43,764 nucleotides of DNA. It comes from Anaerolineae bacterium. GTDB lineage: Bacteria > Chloroflexota > Anaerolineae > Anaerolineales > Villigracilaceae. This document shows positions 1-8,856 of the stretch, piece after piece. A program made the translations under genes and the position numbers. Positions within the stretch are counted from its first letter, which is position 1, and every line of letters begins with the position of its first letter. The stretch covers positions 1 through 43,764 of the forward strand of contig JAFLCE010000025.1 of assembly GCA_017303655.1 (NCBI GenBank), written 5' to 3'. The notes below the pieces were generated by a model, which was not told where the DNA came from, did no database searches, and saw only the letters and a list, made by a program, of their open reading frames with translations.

Positions 1-200
1 ATCTTCCCAATTACACCAAACCAATAAACATTAGACCTGTCGCTTCAATAACCGTGACTTCGCCTGGTCCAAGCCATGCAGTAAACGTGTGAACTGAATG
101 GCTTGCTCAAATAAAACAATTTGAAATATACCACAGCACAAAAAATAAAAACTGAAACACTTTTCATAAAGAATATTTCAATTGCAAAATCGCTTTAACT
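1..200. other. AT-rich stretch downstream of dnaG, no gene assigned
   Basis: No convincing gene is visible. The base composition is AT-rich, like the neighbouring 3' half of dnaG. On the minus strand a short open frame runs from about 106 to the stop at 11-13 and would encode about 31 residues, but it has no start codon, no ribosome site and no recognisable motif, so it may be a remnant or chance. Confidence 0.3.
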
Positions 201-2156
201 TTAACGACGCCGAGATACCAACAAAACGGCTTTATCAAGCGAAAGAATTAATCTTGTATTTTGTTGCACTAATTCATCATATCCCTTAATTATCGTTTTC
301 TCAGTATCGAGTACTTCCATTTGATTTTTAAGTGAATTTATTTCTTCATTGTTTTCACGCAAAATGAGTTTCCTCAACTTAATAACATCTTGGAGTAGGT
401 TTTCAAGCATAACATCCGAGGAACGTACTTTAAACCATTTTTCAGCCTTATAGTCAGATAAAGTTTTCTTAGACTCTGGGTGAATAGTTGGATGGTTCAT
501 TAATTCTGTATAAATATCATTTAAGTGTTGTGGAATATTTTCTCGTATATATTTTGTGTAATCCTGAGCATCTTGACGGATTGCATCATAAATAACTTTA
601 TATATTAATTGATGTTCTGTAAAACTAAAATCTTGAAGTAAAAGTTCCTTAAGTCCGATTTCTTCCATAAAACGATCTACTTTATGATTCAATTCTGGCT
701 CTTCAAGCAAAAAAGCTAAAATCTCCTTCTCAAGTATTCTTCGAGGACTTGAAAGAGCTAGAAGTAAATCTTGCTTCTTATCAAATATTTGTCTTTTTGC
801 AAGTCGGTCTTTTTTTACTACTTGACCTGTATAACCTTTATCTGTAAAAAAATTCTCGGACACCCCTAATGTACGAGCTAGCTTTTGAGAATAAAAATCC
901 CTTTCGATAGAGTTTTGTAAATCATTAATAAGTGGAAGCACCTGGTTTATTATTTGTGTTTTGATTTTTGGGTCATTGATATCTTGATCTATAATCAGAC
1001 TCTCCATCACATGCGTAATGATAGGTTTGGCTTGCTCAATGAGTGTTGCCCACTCTTCTTTATTACGCGCCACGATCTCATCCGGGTCGAGGTCATCAGG
1101 CATGGTAGCCACGCGCAGGTCGGCTTGCAAGCGGGCTTCGTTGCGGAGTAAGCCGTGCGCATCGAACCCCAACTCCCCTTCTTTATCCATGGCAGAGCGT
1201 GCAGCTTCGAGCCCGCGCAACACAGCTTTTTGTCCAGCTACATCCGGGTCAAGCGCGAGGACGATTCTGCGCGTGGAGCGTTTGAGCAAACGCAATTGGT
1301 CTTCGGTCAGCGCCGTACCCATCGGCGAGACGATGTTCTCATACCCAGCCTGGTGCAAGGCGATCACATCGAGATAGCCTTCTACAATCACCGCCTGGTC
1401 CGCCGCACGGATCGGCTTGCGGGCACGATCCAAGCCGTAGAGCAAATGTCCCTTTGTAAAGATCGGGGTTTCGGGTGAATTCAAGAATTTGGGAATATCG
1501 TTCGGGTCCACGATGCGTGCGCCGAAACCTGCCATCTTCCCGTTCTCGTCGCGGATGGGGATCATGATGCGGTTGCGGAAGCGGTCATAATGCCCGCCGC
1601 TATCACGCTCCGAAAGCATGCCTGCATCCACAAGATCTTGCGGCAGGTATTTGCCAGAAAAATGCTTGATGAGGTTATCGTAGCCGTGCGGGGCATAGCC
1701 TAAGCCAAAGGTTTCAATGGTCGAATCAGTTAGTCCGCGTTTTTGGCGCAGATAGTTCAAGATCTCATTGTTGTTAAACAAATGGCTGCGATAGTAAACC
1801 ACTGCATCTTCCAGCAGGGAGCGTAAATGATCGTAGGCTTCGCGCTGTTGTGGCGTTTCGCGTTGGATCTGTTGAACTTCCACTCCGGCGCGTAGAGCCA
1901 GTTTTTGCAAGGCTTCTTTAAAGTCTATGCCTTCACGCTTCATCACGAACTTGAAGATGTCGCCGCCTTCATTACAAGCGCCAAAACAACGCCATGTGCC
2001 CGATTCGGGCCAGATGACAAAAGAAGGTGTATGTTTGTTATCGTGGAACGGACAAAAACCGGTCTGGTTACGACCGGCTTTTCGTAATTTCACCCCCGCC
2101 TCAGAAACGAGGTCGACGATATCTATTTTGGATTTGATCTCATCAATGGTGGACAT
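201..2156 (-). CDS. dnaG: DNA primase DnaG
   Basis: DNA primase makes the RNA primers for chromosome replication and is recruited by the DnaB helicase. The 651-residue length is usual for the family. The N-terminus holds a CHC2-type zinc-binding domain with C35, H38, C57 and C61 (CPFH and CFGAC motifs). The catalytic core follows, with a TOPRIM domain at about residues 250-345 showing VIVEGYLDVIAL and the acidic ALDPDVAG motif. The C-terminal 280 residues are helical, matching the helicase-interacting region, and contain an RLILRENNEEINSL-like end. The ATG at 2156 gives the standard MSTIDEIKSKIDIVDLV start. Oddly, the part encoding residues after about 365 is far more AT-rich (roughly a third G+C in sampled lines) than the first half (over half), with a sharp change near 1060. 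A -10-like box lies at 2171-2176. Confidence 0.95.
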   Translation of the reverse strand: MSTIDEIKSKIDIVDLVSEAGVKLRKAGRNQTGFCPFHDNKHTPSFVIWPESGTWRCFGACNEGGDIFKFVMKREGIDFKEALQKLALRAGVEVQQIQRETPQQREAYDHLRSLLEDAVVYYRSHLFNNNEILNYLRQKRGLTDSTIETFGLGYAPHGYDNLIKHFSGKYLPQDLVDAGMLSERDSGGHYDRFRNRIMIPIRDENGKMAGFGARIVDPNDIPKFLNSPETPIFTKGHLLYGLDRARKPIRAADQAVIVEGYLDVIALHQAGYENIVSPMGTALTEDQLRLLKRSTRRIVLALDPDVAGQKAVLRGLEAARSAMDKEGELGFDAHGLLRNEARLQADLRVATMPDDLDPDEIVARNKEEWATLIEQAKPIITHVMESLIIDQDINDPKIKTQIINQVLPLINDLQNSIERDFYSQKLARTLGVSENFFTDKGYTGQVVKKDRLAKRQIFDKKQDLLLALSSPRRILEKEILAFLLEEPELNHKVDRFMEEIGLKELLLQDFSFTEHQLIYKVIYDAIRQDAQDYTKYIRENIPQHLNDIYTELMNHPTIHPESKKTLSDYKAEKWFKVRSSDVMLENLLQDVIKLRKLILRENNEEINSLKNQMEVLDTEKTIIKGYDELVQQNTRLILSLDKAVLLVSRRR

Positions 2157-2170
2157 GGCTTGTCATTCAG

Positions 2171-2212
2171 ATTATAGACGCATTTGGCAAATCGAGTACA
2201 CGCCTTGCCAAA
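2171..2212 (-). promoter_or_regulatory. putative dnaG promoter with inverted repeat
   Basis: On the minus strand a perfect TATAAT (bases 2176-2171) lies 15 bases before the dnaG ATG. No good -35 box is visible at 17 bases. Just upstream is an inverted repeat with 8-base perfect arms, TTTGGCAA at 2183-2190 and TTGCCAAA at 2205-2212, separated by 14 bases. The position suggests an operator or a short hairpin leader, but no regulator is identified. Confidence 0.35.
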
Positions 2213-2230
2213 CCTAGGGAAAAAAGATAA

Positions 2231-3247
2231 TTACGGCAAACCGAGGTCTCCCTTAACTTGGGTATCCAAACCCCAATAATCCATTTCACCGACGGTGATC
2301 TGAGTGATGACACCATTCGGGTCGATGAAAAAATGGGAGGGAAAGGCAGAAATACGATACAAGTCCGCTACATTGCGGCTTTCATCATCAAAAATGGGAA
2401 AGGTCAAACGATGCGTGCCGATATAGTCACGTGCCAGAAAGGACTTCTCCCCCACATTGATGCCCATCACCACAAAGCCTTCATCTTCATAGACTTTATA
2501 TACATTTTGTAGTGAAGGCACTTCGCGTTCACAATAAGGGCACCAGGTCGTCCAAAAGAAAACCAACACAGCTTTGCCTTTGTAATCACTCAGCTTTGCC
2601 ATTTGACCGGTGCTGATATTCTCTGCCGTAAAATCTGGAGCAAAGTACCCGCGGATCGGACCGACCTTGGCTTGAGCCACTACTGTCTGGAGCAAATCCT
2701 GAGTCGGGAGCCCCGCAACAACCGTCGCCGTGGGAAGAGGCGTTGAAGTTGGCAACAGAGTGGCGGTGGGAGTAGGAGTCCATGTAGGCGGCAGGGAGAT
2801 GCCGATCGGTGTGCCATCATTGACGAGCACCTGAGCCGGTCTTATCGTTGCTCCGCGAACGATCATCACGCCAGCAAAGCCGATCAACCCGAGCGCAAAA
2901 CAACCCATCACAGCCAGAACTGCAAATTGCAGGGTTTGGCTTTGCTTCTTTTTACGCGGAGGGTTCACTCTGGCGGGAGTTTCACCCAACGATGCAGGCA
3001 GGGCAGATTTTAGTTTTTCAAGCCGTGCATGCGCTGATGTATGCGTGGGTTTTAGTTTCAGCACGCGCTCTACACATTCAATTTGTTCTTCCACATCAGA
3101 CATGGCAAAGCTAAGCGCCCACCAGCCGCGCGTCGAATTTATATTCCCGCGCAGATACTCCTCAAGCAAGGGCGCTGCCTGTTGCTTTTTCCCTTCGCGC
3201 AAAAGTTGTTCCGCTTTTAGAAGAAGTTCATTATCTGTAGAGTTCAT
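2231..3247 (-). CDS. membrane-tethered TlpA/ResA-like thioredoxin with N-terminal repeat domain
   Basis: The 338-residue protein has three parts. Residues 1-90 form a helical, TPR-like cytoplasmic region. Residues 107-131 are a single membrane helix after a basic KKK stretch. After a Thr/Pro-rich linker (about 153-175) comes an outer thioredoxin-fold domain (about 195-338). The redox motif W-C-P-Y-C places the cysteines at 236 and 239, followed by the TlpA/ResA pattern (FWTTWCPYC, then a late cis-proline region AFPSHFFID). TlpA/ResA proteins reduce disulfides outside the membrane, for example in cytochrome c maturation, but no such genes lie nearby, so the target is unknown. A strong promoter precedes the gene. 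Confidence 0.85.
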   Translation of the reverse strand: MNSTDNELLLKAEQLLREGKKQQAAPLLEEYLRGNINSTRGWWALSFAMSDVEEQIECVERVLKLKPTHTSAHARLEKLKSALPASLGETPARVNPPRKKKQSQTLQFAVLAVMGCFALGLIGFAGVMIVRGATIRPAQVLVNDGTPIGISLPPTWTPTPTATLLPTSTPLPTATVVAGLPTQDLLQTVVAQAKVGPIRGYFAPDFTAENISTGQMAKLSDYKGKAVLVFFWTTWCPYCEREVPSLQNVYKVYEDEGFVVMGINVGEKSFLARDYIGTHRLTFPIFDDESRNVADLYRISAFPSHFFIDPNGVITQITVGEMDYWGLDTQVKGDLGLP

Positions 3248-3267
3248 CGGCTTATACTCACAAACGA

Positions 3268-3296
3268 ATTATAGGCGCGTATTTTTTATTCTGCAA
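3268..3296 (-). promoter_or_regulatory. sigma70-type promoter of the TlpA-like gene
   Basis: On the minus strand, TTGCAG (bases 3296-3291) and a perfect TATAAT (3273-3268) are separated by exactly 17 bases. The -10 box lies 20 bases before the ATG at 3247, giving a very short leader. Confidence 0.6.
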
Positions 3297-3320
3297 GTTA
3301 TATTCGTATGAAACAAAGAC

Positions 3321-3353
3321 AAAAGGCTGACAACAAGTAGATGTCAGCCTTTT
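3321..3353 (-). terminator. intrinsic terminator after the 90-residue membrane protein gene
   Basis: Perfect 12-base arms AAAAGGCTGACA (3321-3332) and TGTCAGCCTTTT (3342-3353) flank a 9-base loop. On the minus strand the stem ends in TTTT, directly downstream of the gene that ends at 3382. It separates that gene from the TlpA-like gene. Confidence 0.7.
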
Positions 3354-3381
3354 ATGTAAGCATTGAAGGTCTATTCAAGAA

Positions 3382-3654
3382 CTACTCTTCGGGGTTCACC
3401 TGGGGTTCCGATTCACATTCGTGCCCTTCGCCTTTTTGACCAGCCGCTGGAACAAGCGGCTCGCTGGATGTGTCTGGAGCCGCATTCAAGGATTGTTCCT
3501 GAACAGGGAAAGACAGCGCACTACTAAGCTCGGTTGAACGGGCTTGGTCTGGCGAGCCAGTCAGGGATGCCGCCTGCACGGTAACAAAGCCTGCGATCAA
3601 GATCAGAACGCCGATCAATGCGGCAACGATCAACTTGTCAGTTAACTTGGACAT
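3382..3654 (-). CDS. small single-pass membrane protein, unknown
   Basis: The 90-residue product has one membrane helix at residues 8-28 (VAALIGVLILIAGFVTVQA) after a short basic start, so it is either N-terminally anchored or a secreted protein with an uncleaved signal. The rest is low-complexity, rich in Ser, Pro and Glu, and ends in an acidic tail. The ATG at 3654 is supported by GGAG about 10 bases upstream. It sits alone between two terminators. No family is recognised. A weak promoter candidate (TTGCAT, 17 bases, CATAGA) lies upstream. Confidence 0.6.
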   Translation of the reverse strand: MSKLTDKLIVAALIGVLILIAGFVTVQAASLTGSPDQARSTELSSALSFPVQEQSLNAAPDTSSEPLVPAAGQKGEGHECESEPQVNPEE

Positions 3655-3785
3655 ACTCTCGTCTCCTTGTTATCTATGGCTGCGATGAAACTGCGATGCA
3701 AATAGGTTTAACATTTATTGCCCCCGTCCGACAAAAAAATTATACCCAATCTAGTCTGAATTCAGGGCAGGGACTCAGGTTTCTC

Positions 3786-3823
3786 TAATAAAAAAGCGGC
3801 TCGTGTGAGCCGCTTTTTTATTA
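3786..3823. terminator. bidirectional terminator at the end of glyQS
   Basis: A perfect 17-base stem, TAATAAAAAAGCGGCTC (3786-3802) and its complement (3807-3823), closes a GTGT loop. The stem is rich in G+C at its top and flanked by A and T runs, so it can terminate on either strand. The glyQS stop codon (3821-3823) lies inside the stem. Confidence 0.85.
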
Positions 3824-6800
3824 GAACCCGTCGAGGTTGCTAAAGTCTGCGATGCCGTTTGAGAGGCTGGCAATACTTTGGAGCAAGCCAAGCCGATTTT
3901 CTTTCACTTTCTTATCCTCTGCCATCACCAGCACTTTATCGAAGAAGGCGTTGATCGATGGGATGAGTTTGACGACGATCTCCAAGAAATCATCGACCGT
4001 GGACGGTTGACCGCTGACCGCCTTTTGGATGGCGGTATATAAATCCTTTTCTTCTTTTTCTGCGAGAAGTTTCTCATCCACTTTGAAGGATTCTTTTTGA
4101 TCGCGGGTGATGCGGACGCAGCGAGCATAGCCCGGCAGGATCGTGGACCAGTCTGCGCGGCTCACCCATGCTGTGAGTTGCTTCACCGCCCGAGCAGATG
4201 CCGCCGGGTTAGCGGATTGTGCCGCCAGCACCGCTTCGACAACATCGTGTTTGTAGCCAGCATCCTTCAAAACCACTGACAAACGCCCACTAATGAATTC
4301 CAGAATCTGCTTCTGCGCTTCAGCTGTCACTTCAATGGGCTGAGTCTTGGCAGAGTGCTTGATCGCCTTGGCAAGGTCAAAATCCATGTCATGCTCAATG
4401 AGCGGTTGCACCAAGCCAATGGCAGCACGCCGCAGACCGAAGGGATCTTTCGCGCCAGTGGGAGCCAACCCCGCCGCAAACATACCGACAAGTGAGTCGA
4501 GTCTGTCTGTAATGGCGAGCGCCACACCAGCTTTGCTCTGTGGCACGGTTTGGTATTGCTCGGCAATGGCTTGTGCCACTTCAGGCGCTTCACCAGAACG
4601 CAGAGCATATTCGCCGCCGATGATGCCTTGCAGTGACGTCATCTCTGTGACCATCTGTGTGACCAGGTCGGCTTTGGAGAGGTAGACCGCGCGTGCCAAC
4701 GTCTTGATGAGCAACATGTCTTTGAAGCCGAGCAGACCGCCGATCTCTGCGCCGAGTTTAAGCATGCGGGCAGATTTATCCAGCATGGAGCCGAGCTTGG
4801 TGTGGAAGGTCAACTTGGCAAGCTGCGGGCGATAGTCTTCGAGCTTGAGTTTGACATCTTCGCGGACGAAGAAGTTGGCATCGGCGAAGCGCGCACCCAA
4901 AACGTGTTGATTGCCGTCGCGGACGATGTCAATGTGAATGTCGTCGCCGTTGCGGATGGCAATGAATTTTGCAAGTAAGGGCGACCCGCCAGGGTCTGAC
5001 GATACGCTCGATTGCGAAGACGCCTTGCCAGATGCATTACCCGTTTGACCATCTAGGGTCGCCCCTACGCGTTGAATCGGAAAATAACGCTGATGTTTCT
5101 TCATCACTGAGATCAACACATCACGCGGCAGGGTCAGGAATTCGGAATTGAATTCACCCATCACAGCCGTCGGCATTTCGATCAGGTTGGTGACTTCGTT
5201 GAGCAAACCATCTTCAATGATGGCTTCCCCACTGACCAAATGCGCGGCTTCGTTGACCTGTGCCAAGATGGCGGCTTTGCGTTCTTCTTTATCTAAAACG
5301 ATGCCTGCCTCGCGGATGGCGTCGAAATATTTATCGGCTGAAGTAATTTTGATTTCTGGAGAGTCGTAGGGGCGGAGTCCGCGAGAGATGTTGCTGCTTG
5401 TCACGCCAGCATATTCAAACGGAATGAGCATGTCACCGAGCAAGGCGACGTACCAGCGGATCGGACGGGAGAAGGCGACGCCAGAGTCGTTCCAGCGCAT
5501 GGACTTCTCGAACTTGATATCCGCGACCAGTTTCGGCAACGCTTCGGCAAGGACTTCGGGGGTGGGTCGTCCTTTTTGTTTGACAACAGCGAAGACGTAC
5601 TTACCTCCGCCTTCTTCGCGGATTTCCAAGTCTTTGGTATCGACGTTATTCTTCTTGGCAAAACCCATGCCCGCGGGCAAGGCGATGCCGTCTTTGTCGA
5701 AGGATTTATCGGCGGGGGGACCTTTGACGAGGTCTTCGCGGTCGGGCTGATTCGGGGAGAGAGAGGCTACTGAAAGGACGAGCCGCCTCGGCGTTGTAAA
5801 GATGCGGACGTCGCCATGAGTGAGATGAAGTTCCTTGAGGAGAGTCGGCACACGGGCAGATAAGGCTGCGTAGGCGGTATCGACGTCGTCTGCTGGAAGT
5901 TCTTCAACACCAATTTCCAAAAGGAAGTTGGCAGGTTGAAGGTTGGAAGGTTTGAACGTTGAAACCTGCGAACTTGTAACTTTCGAACCCGCATCTTTCA
6001 ACAACGGATACTCAAGATTCTTGCGCTGTTCTTCGTAGGAGGTGGCGACTTGACGAGCGAGTTCGCGCATGCGTCGGAAGAAGGCTTGACGTTCTGCCAC
6101 GCTGATGGCGCCGCGGGCGTCGAGGATGTTGAAGGTGTGCGACGATTTGAGGACGTAATCGTGCGCGGGGACGATGAGACCCTGTGCGAGACAGGCATCG
6201 GCTTCGGCGGAGAAAAGCTCGTACATCTGACGCGTGCGTTCGATGTCGGCGACTTCGTAATAATATTTGGAATGCTCGAGCTCTTCGCGGCGGAAAATTT
6301 CGCCGTAGGTGACGCCCGCGCCGAACTCTTCGTTCCAAATGCCTTTGGCGTTGTTGAGCGCGATGAGGATGCGTTCGAGCCCGTAAGTGATCTCAACCGA
6401 GACGGGGTTGAGCGCCACACCGCCCATCTGCTGGAAGTAAGTGAACTGGGTGATCTCTTGCCCGTCGAGCCAGACTTCCCAGCCCAAGCCCCAGGCGGCG
6501 ATGGCGGGTTGCTCCCAGTTATCTTCTACAAAGCGGATATCGTGCTGGCGCGGGTCGATGCCGAGGGCTTTGAGCGACTCGAGATACAACTCTTGCGGGT
6601 TGCCGGGGTCAGGCTTGAGAATCACCTGAAACTGGGTGTGCTTTTGCAAACGGTTGGGATTCTCGCCATAGCGCCCGTCATCGGGGCGCACAGACGGCTC
6701 GACGTAGGCGACGTTCCACGGTTCGGGTCCGAGCACGCGCAGGAAGGTGGCAGGGTTCATCGTCCCTGCACCCACCTGGGTGTAGTAGGGCTGTGTGATG

Positions 6801-6865
6801 AGGCATCCCTTGGATGCCCAGAAGTCTTGTAGTTTGAGGATTATTTCTTGAAAGGAGGAAGACAT
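3821..6865 (-). CDS. glyQS: glycyl-tRNA synthetase, fused alpha-beta chain
   Basis: The enzyme charges tRNA-Gly. The 1014-residue chain joins the alpha subunit (about 1-290, catalytic class II core, with the family start [18 protein letters not shown] and the [22 protein letters not shown] region) to the beta subunit (about 313-1014, starting [13 protein letters not shown]). Fused GlyQS is known in several bacteria. Two oddities stand out. The interdomain linker (residues about 288-314, bases 5921-6002) is encoded by a low-complexity GAAGGTTGGAAGG-type repeat. The beta subunit carries an extra segment of about 31 residues (about 599-630), between the HQRYFPIQ and FIAIRNGD blocks, that coincides with a REP-like palindrome. 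The frame stays open through both. The ATG at 6865 gives the usual N-terminus, though its ribosome site is weak. The gene ends in a strong terminator. Confidence 0.95.
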   Translation of the reverse strand: MSSSFQEIILKLQDFWASKGCLITQPYYTQVGAGTMNPATFLRVLGPEPWNVAYVEPSVRPDDGRYGENPNRLQKHTQFQVILKPDPGNPQELYLESLKALGIDPRQHDIRFVEDNWEQPAIAAWGLGWEVWLDGQEITQFTYFQQMGGVALNPVSVEITYGLERILIALNNAKGIWNEEFGAGVTYGEIFRREELEHSKYYYEVADIERTRQMYELFSAEADACLAQGLIVPAHDYVLKSSHTFNILDARGAISVAERQAFFRRMRELARQVATSYEEQRKNLEYPLLKDAGSKVTSSQVSTFKPSNLQPANFLLEIGVEELPADDVDTAYAALSARVPTLLKELHLTHGDVRIFTTPRRLVLSVASLSPNQPDREDLVKGPPADKSFDKDGIALPAGMGFAKKNNVDTKDLEIREEGGGKYVFAVVKQKGRPTPEVLAEALPKLVADIKFEKSMRWNDSGVAFSRPIRWYVALLGDMLIPFEYAGVTSSNISRGLRPYDSPEIKITSADKYFDAIREAGIVLDKEERKAAILAQVNEAAHLVSGEAIIEDGLLNEVTNLIEMPTAVMGEFNSEFLTLPRDVLISVMKKHQRYFPIQRVGATLDGQTGNASGKASSQSSVSSDPGGSPLLAKFIAIRNGDDIHIDIVRDGNQHVLGARFADANFFVREDVKLKLEDYRPQLAKLTFHTKLGSMLDKSARMLKLGAEIGGLLGFKDMLLIKTLARAVYLSKADLVTQMVTEMTSLQGIIGGEYALRSGEAPEVAQAIAEQYQTVPQSKAGVALAITDRLDSLVGMFAAGLAPTGAKDPFGLRRAAIGLVQPLIEHDMDFDLAKAIKHSAKTQPIEVTAEAQKQILEFISGRLSVVLKDAGYKHDVVEAVLAAQSANPAASARAVKQLTAWVSRADWSTILPGYARCVRITRDQKESFKVDEKLLAEKEEKDLYTAIQKAVSGQPSTVDDFLEIVVKLIPSINAFFDKVLVMAEDKKVKENRLGLLQSIASLSNGIADFSNLDGF
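4975..5068. repeat. REP-like palindromic element inside glyS
   Basis: Outer arms GTAAGGGCGACCC (4975-4987) and GGGTCGCCCCTAC (5056-5068) are inverted repeats with one mismatch in 13, enclosing about 68 bases. The 94-base element is read in frame as part of the beta subunit and encodes a Gly/Ser/Ala-rich loop. The arm ends (GTAAGGGCG/GTAGGGGCG) match those of the elements at 8771-8846 and 9075-9171, so these appear to be one dispersed family. Confidence 0.65.
5921..6002. repeat. low-complexity GGTTGAAGGTT repeat in the glyQS interdomain linker
   Basis: On the plus strand the stretch consists of degenerate 7-9 base units such as GTTGGCAGGTTGAAGG, GTTGGAAGGTTTGAACG and TTGAAACC. It encodes the linker between the alpha and beta parts of glyQS. 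A closely similar stretch lies at 36727-36757 in an unrelated nucleotidyltransferase gene, also at a domain junction. Confidence 0.55.
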
Positions 6866-7036
6866 TTGATTTCCGATTGTCGATTTTAGATTGATTGCGA
6901 GGGGATTATAACTGATGAAAAGATGATGGATGATTTGCGCTTCACGCGACGGAGGAAGGTAATTCTATCGCGAGAGGCATTTTTCCACGCCTTTATCGCT
7001 GACTGCAGGTTGTGATTATAAATATTGCCATGATGC

Positions 7037-8731
7037 TTATTGTCCATCACTGCGAGCACAACGAAAGCCCAGATCGTCTAAGGCAGCCTTATGTGATTGG
7101 TTAAGGCGATTCCATGATATAGGGCTAAACCCATCATCATCCCAGGAAGCACCTCGAATGACTCGCCAGTCACTCGAATTTGGTCCTTGAGGATTTGATG
7201 GAGGTGAATTTTGATAATAGGTATCGCCATAAAAATCATTCACCCATTCCCAAACATTTCCTGCCATATCTAATGCGCCATAAATACTTGCACCTTTAGG
7301 ATATGTACCAACTGGTGTTGTATCGCCCACATTGCCACTGTAATTTAACAACTCGGTGTTGGGAGTCTCATTACCCCATGGGTAATCACGAGCGTCTGTG
7401 CCACGTGCTGCCTTCTCCCATTCAGCTTCAGTAGGCAAGCGGCGCTCAACCCACGAACAATAGGCAACAGCATCGTCTCGAGAAACATAAACAACGGGGT
7501 GGTTTGCATAACTGAGGTCTTCATAATGGGATGCATTGGATGGCTGTGTACAATGACCAGCTTCAACACATAATTTATACATGGCATTAGTTACTTCAGT
7601 TTGGTCAATCCAGAAAGCGTCAAGATATACTTGGTGAGCTGGTGATGAATAGACAAAAGAATCATCACCCATTGTAAATTCACCCGCTGGGACGAGCACC
7701 ATTGACACATCTTTGGCGTCCGTGATTTCGGTGGGCGAAGGCGTGTTGGAAGCAGCTGAAATTAAAGAGGCTGTTGAAACAACTTCTTTTGATGGTGTGG
7801 CAGTTGAAGCAGTTGAATTAACCTCCTTCATTAGTGATGGGATCCTAGTAGCTAAGAAAATTGCCAACAGTAAAAATATAATTGAAGCAAATCCAGCAAT
7901 ACGAGCTGCACTACTTTTAGATGACTTTGCCTTATTTGCCGTTACTTTATTATTATCATTAGACCTAAGGAGGTTTAGTGCAATTTTATTTATTCTTATT
8001 TTTTCTTGAAGCTCAAGTATTTTTTGCCGAATCTCCGAAACAAATGGATTGATATTTTCTATTTCAAGGTAAATTTCAAGTGCCTTTTCTAGCTCGCCAC
8101 TTTCTTCCAGGCTTCTTGCCTGCCTTTCATAAATCTGTAATCGCTTTTCTCTTTCTTCTTTTTCTACAATTTCACTTTCCTGTTTCTCGCGTAATTCTTT
8201 TTCTTTTCGTTCTTGTTCGGCAAGTTCAACAGCTTCGCGTTCTTTCTTTGCACGGACAAAATCTTCCTCTTCAATATTTTTCTTTGAAACCTCAACAATT
8301 GACCGTTCCAACTGCGAAGCACGGAACTTAAGCGCTTTCATCATCTTGGCATAGCCGGATTCGACCGTCAAATCCACCCATTGATAGCGGCTCAGGGTAA
8401 ATGGGACTTCACATTCATCAAACTTGACGGGAATCAGGAAAATCCGTCCCTCTGGCATTTCGAGGGCTTTATCCAAAGCAAATTTGATTTCCTTTTGGAT
8501 GTAACCTTCTTTATCTACTGAGTTTTTGGTCAAACAGATGATGATGGCATCCGAAGTTGCCAAGGCTTTGGGAATTTCAACTTGCCAGTCCTGCCCGCCT
8601 ACCAAATGTTCTTCGTCAAACCAAGGATTAATTCCCCGTCGTTTCAGGTAACGATAGAGTTCGCGGACTTTGGGTTTGTCCGTGGAGGCATGGCAGAGGA
8701 AGACTTTGAGAGGGCGTTTGGGTTGGGTCAT
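7037..8731 (-). CDS. TIR-coiled coil-membrane-FGE/sulfatase-modifying-factor-like protein
   Basis: The 564-residue chain has four parts. A TIR domain (about 8-135) shows FLCHASTD, the WFDEEHL and QDWQVEI blocks and a candidate NADase glutamate E81 in GYIQKEIKFAL. A charged Glu/Lys/Arg-rich coiled coil (about 150-205) is followed by one TPR-like hairpin (206-230). A membrane helix spans about 277-295. After a Ser/Thr linker comes an FGE/SUMF1-fold domain (about 342-562) with MVLVPAGEFTMG, DQTEVTNAMY, RLPTEAEWEKAARG, DMAGNVWEWV and FRCAR. The RGASW block lacks the cysteine of true formylglycine-generating enzymes, so it probably binds ligand rather than modifying sulfatases. TIR domains often cleave NAD in bacterial immunity. 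The gene is visibly more AT-rich than most neighbours. The ATG at 8731 has no clear ribosome site. The exact role is unknown. Confidence 0.85.
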   Translation of the reverse strand: MTQPKRPLKVFLCHASTDKPKVRELYRYLKRRGINPWFDEEHLVGGQDWQVEIPKALATSDAIIICLTKNSVDKEGYIQKEIKFALDKALEMPEGRIFLIPVKFDECEVPFTLSRYQWVDLTVESGYAKMMKALKFRASQLERSIVEVSKKNIEEEDFVRAKKEREAVELAEQERKEKELREKQESEIVEKEEREKRLQIYERQARSLEESGELEKALEIYLEIENINPFVSEIRQKILELQEKIRINKIALNLLRSNDNNKVTANKAKSSKSSAARIAGFASIIFLLLAIFLATRIPSLMKEVNSTASTATPSKEVVSTASLISAASNTPSPTEITDAKDVSMVLVPAGEFTMGDDSFVYSSPAHQVYLDAFWIDQTEVTNAMYKLCVEAGHCTQPSNASHYEDLSYANHPVVYVSRDDAVAYCSWVERRLPTEAEWEKAARGTDARDYPWGNETPNTELLNYSGNVGDTTPVGTYPKGASIYGALDMAGNVWEWVNDFYGDTYYQNSPPSNPQGPNSSDWRVIRGASWDDDGFSPISWNRLNQSHKAALDDLGFRCARSDGQ

Positions 8732-8770
8732 GGGTTGTCCGAGATGTGGGTATTATACGACCATGTTGGT

Positions 8771-8846
8771 GTAGGGGCGGGTCTGGTTGATCAACAAGTT
8801 GTCCATGCCTGAAAATGATTCATCAGGCGTAATTGTCCGCCCTTAC
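8771..8846. repeat. REP-like element between the TIR gene and the transposase
   Basis: Outer arms GTAGGGGCGG (8771-8780) and CCGCCCTTAC (8837-8846) are inverted with one mismatch. The inner part carries GCCTGA and TCATCAGGCG. Much of it is a direct copy of the element at 9075-9171 inside the transposase gene: both share GGGCGGGTCTGGTTG, TCATCAGGCG and AATTGTC followed by CGCCC. It begins 40 bases upstream of the TIR-FGE start codon and ends just 3' of the transposase frame. Confidence 0.65.
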
Positions 8847-8856
8847 GGGTTGGATT

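Noticed and set aside
11-106. Short open frame on the minus strand before the window start
   Set aside because: About 31 codons without start codon, ribosome site or motif. It could be a remnant but cannot be supported as a gene.
5339-5365. GTAGGGGCGGAGTCCGCG in glyS as another REP-like copy
   Set aside because: It has no inverted partner nearby and encodes a conserved part of the beta subunit ([10 protein letters not shown]). The match is taken as chance.
6050-6832. 260-residue open frame on the plus strand opposite glyQS
   Set aside because: It lies wholly inside the conserved alpha-subunit coding region on the other strand, has no ribosome site and no family resemblance. It is a codon-usage shadow.
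6866-7036. Possible T-box or glycine riboswitch upstream of glyQS
   Set aside because: No T-box sequence or glycine aptamer core was seen in the 171-base gap; only repetitive GATT units are present.
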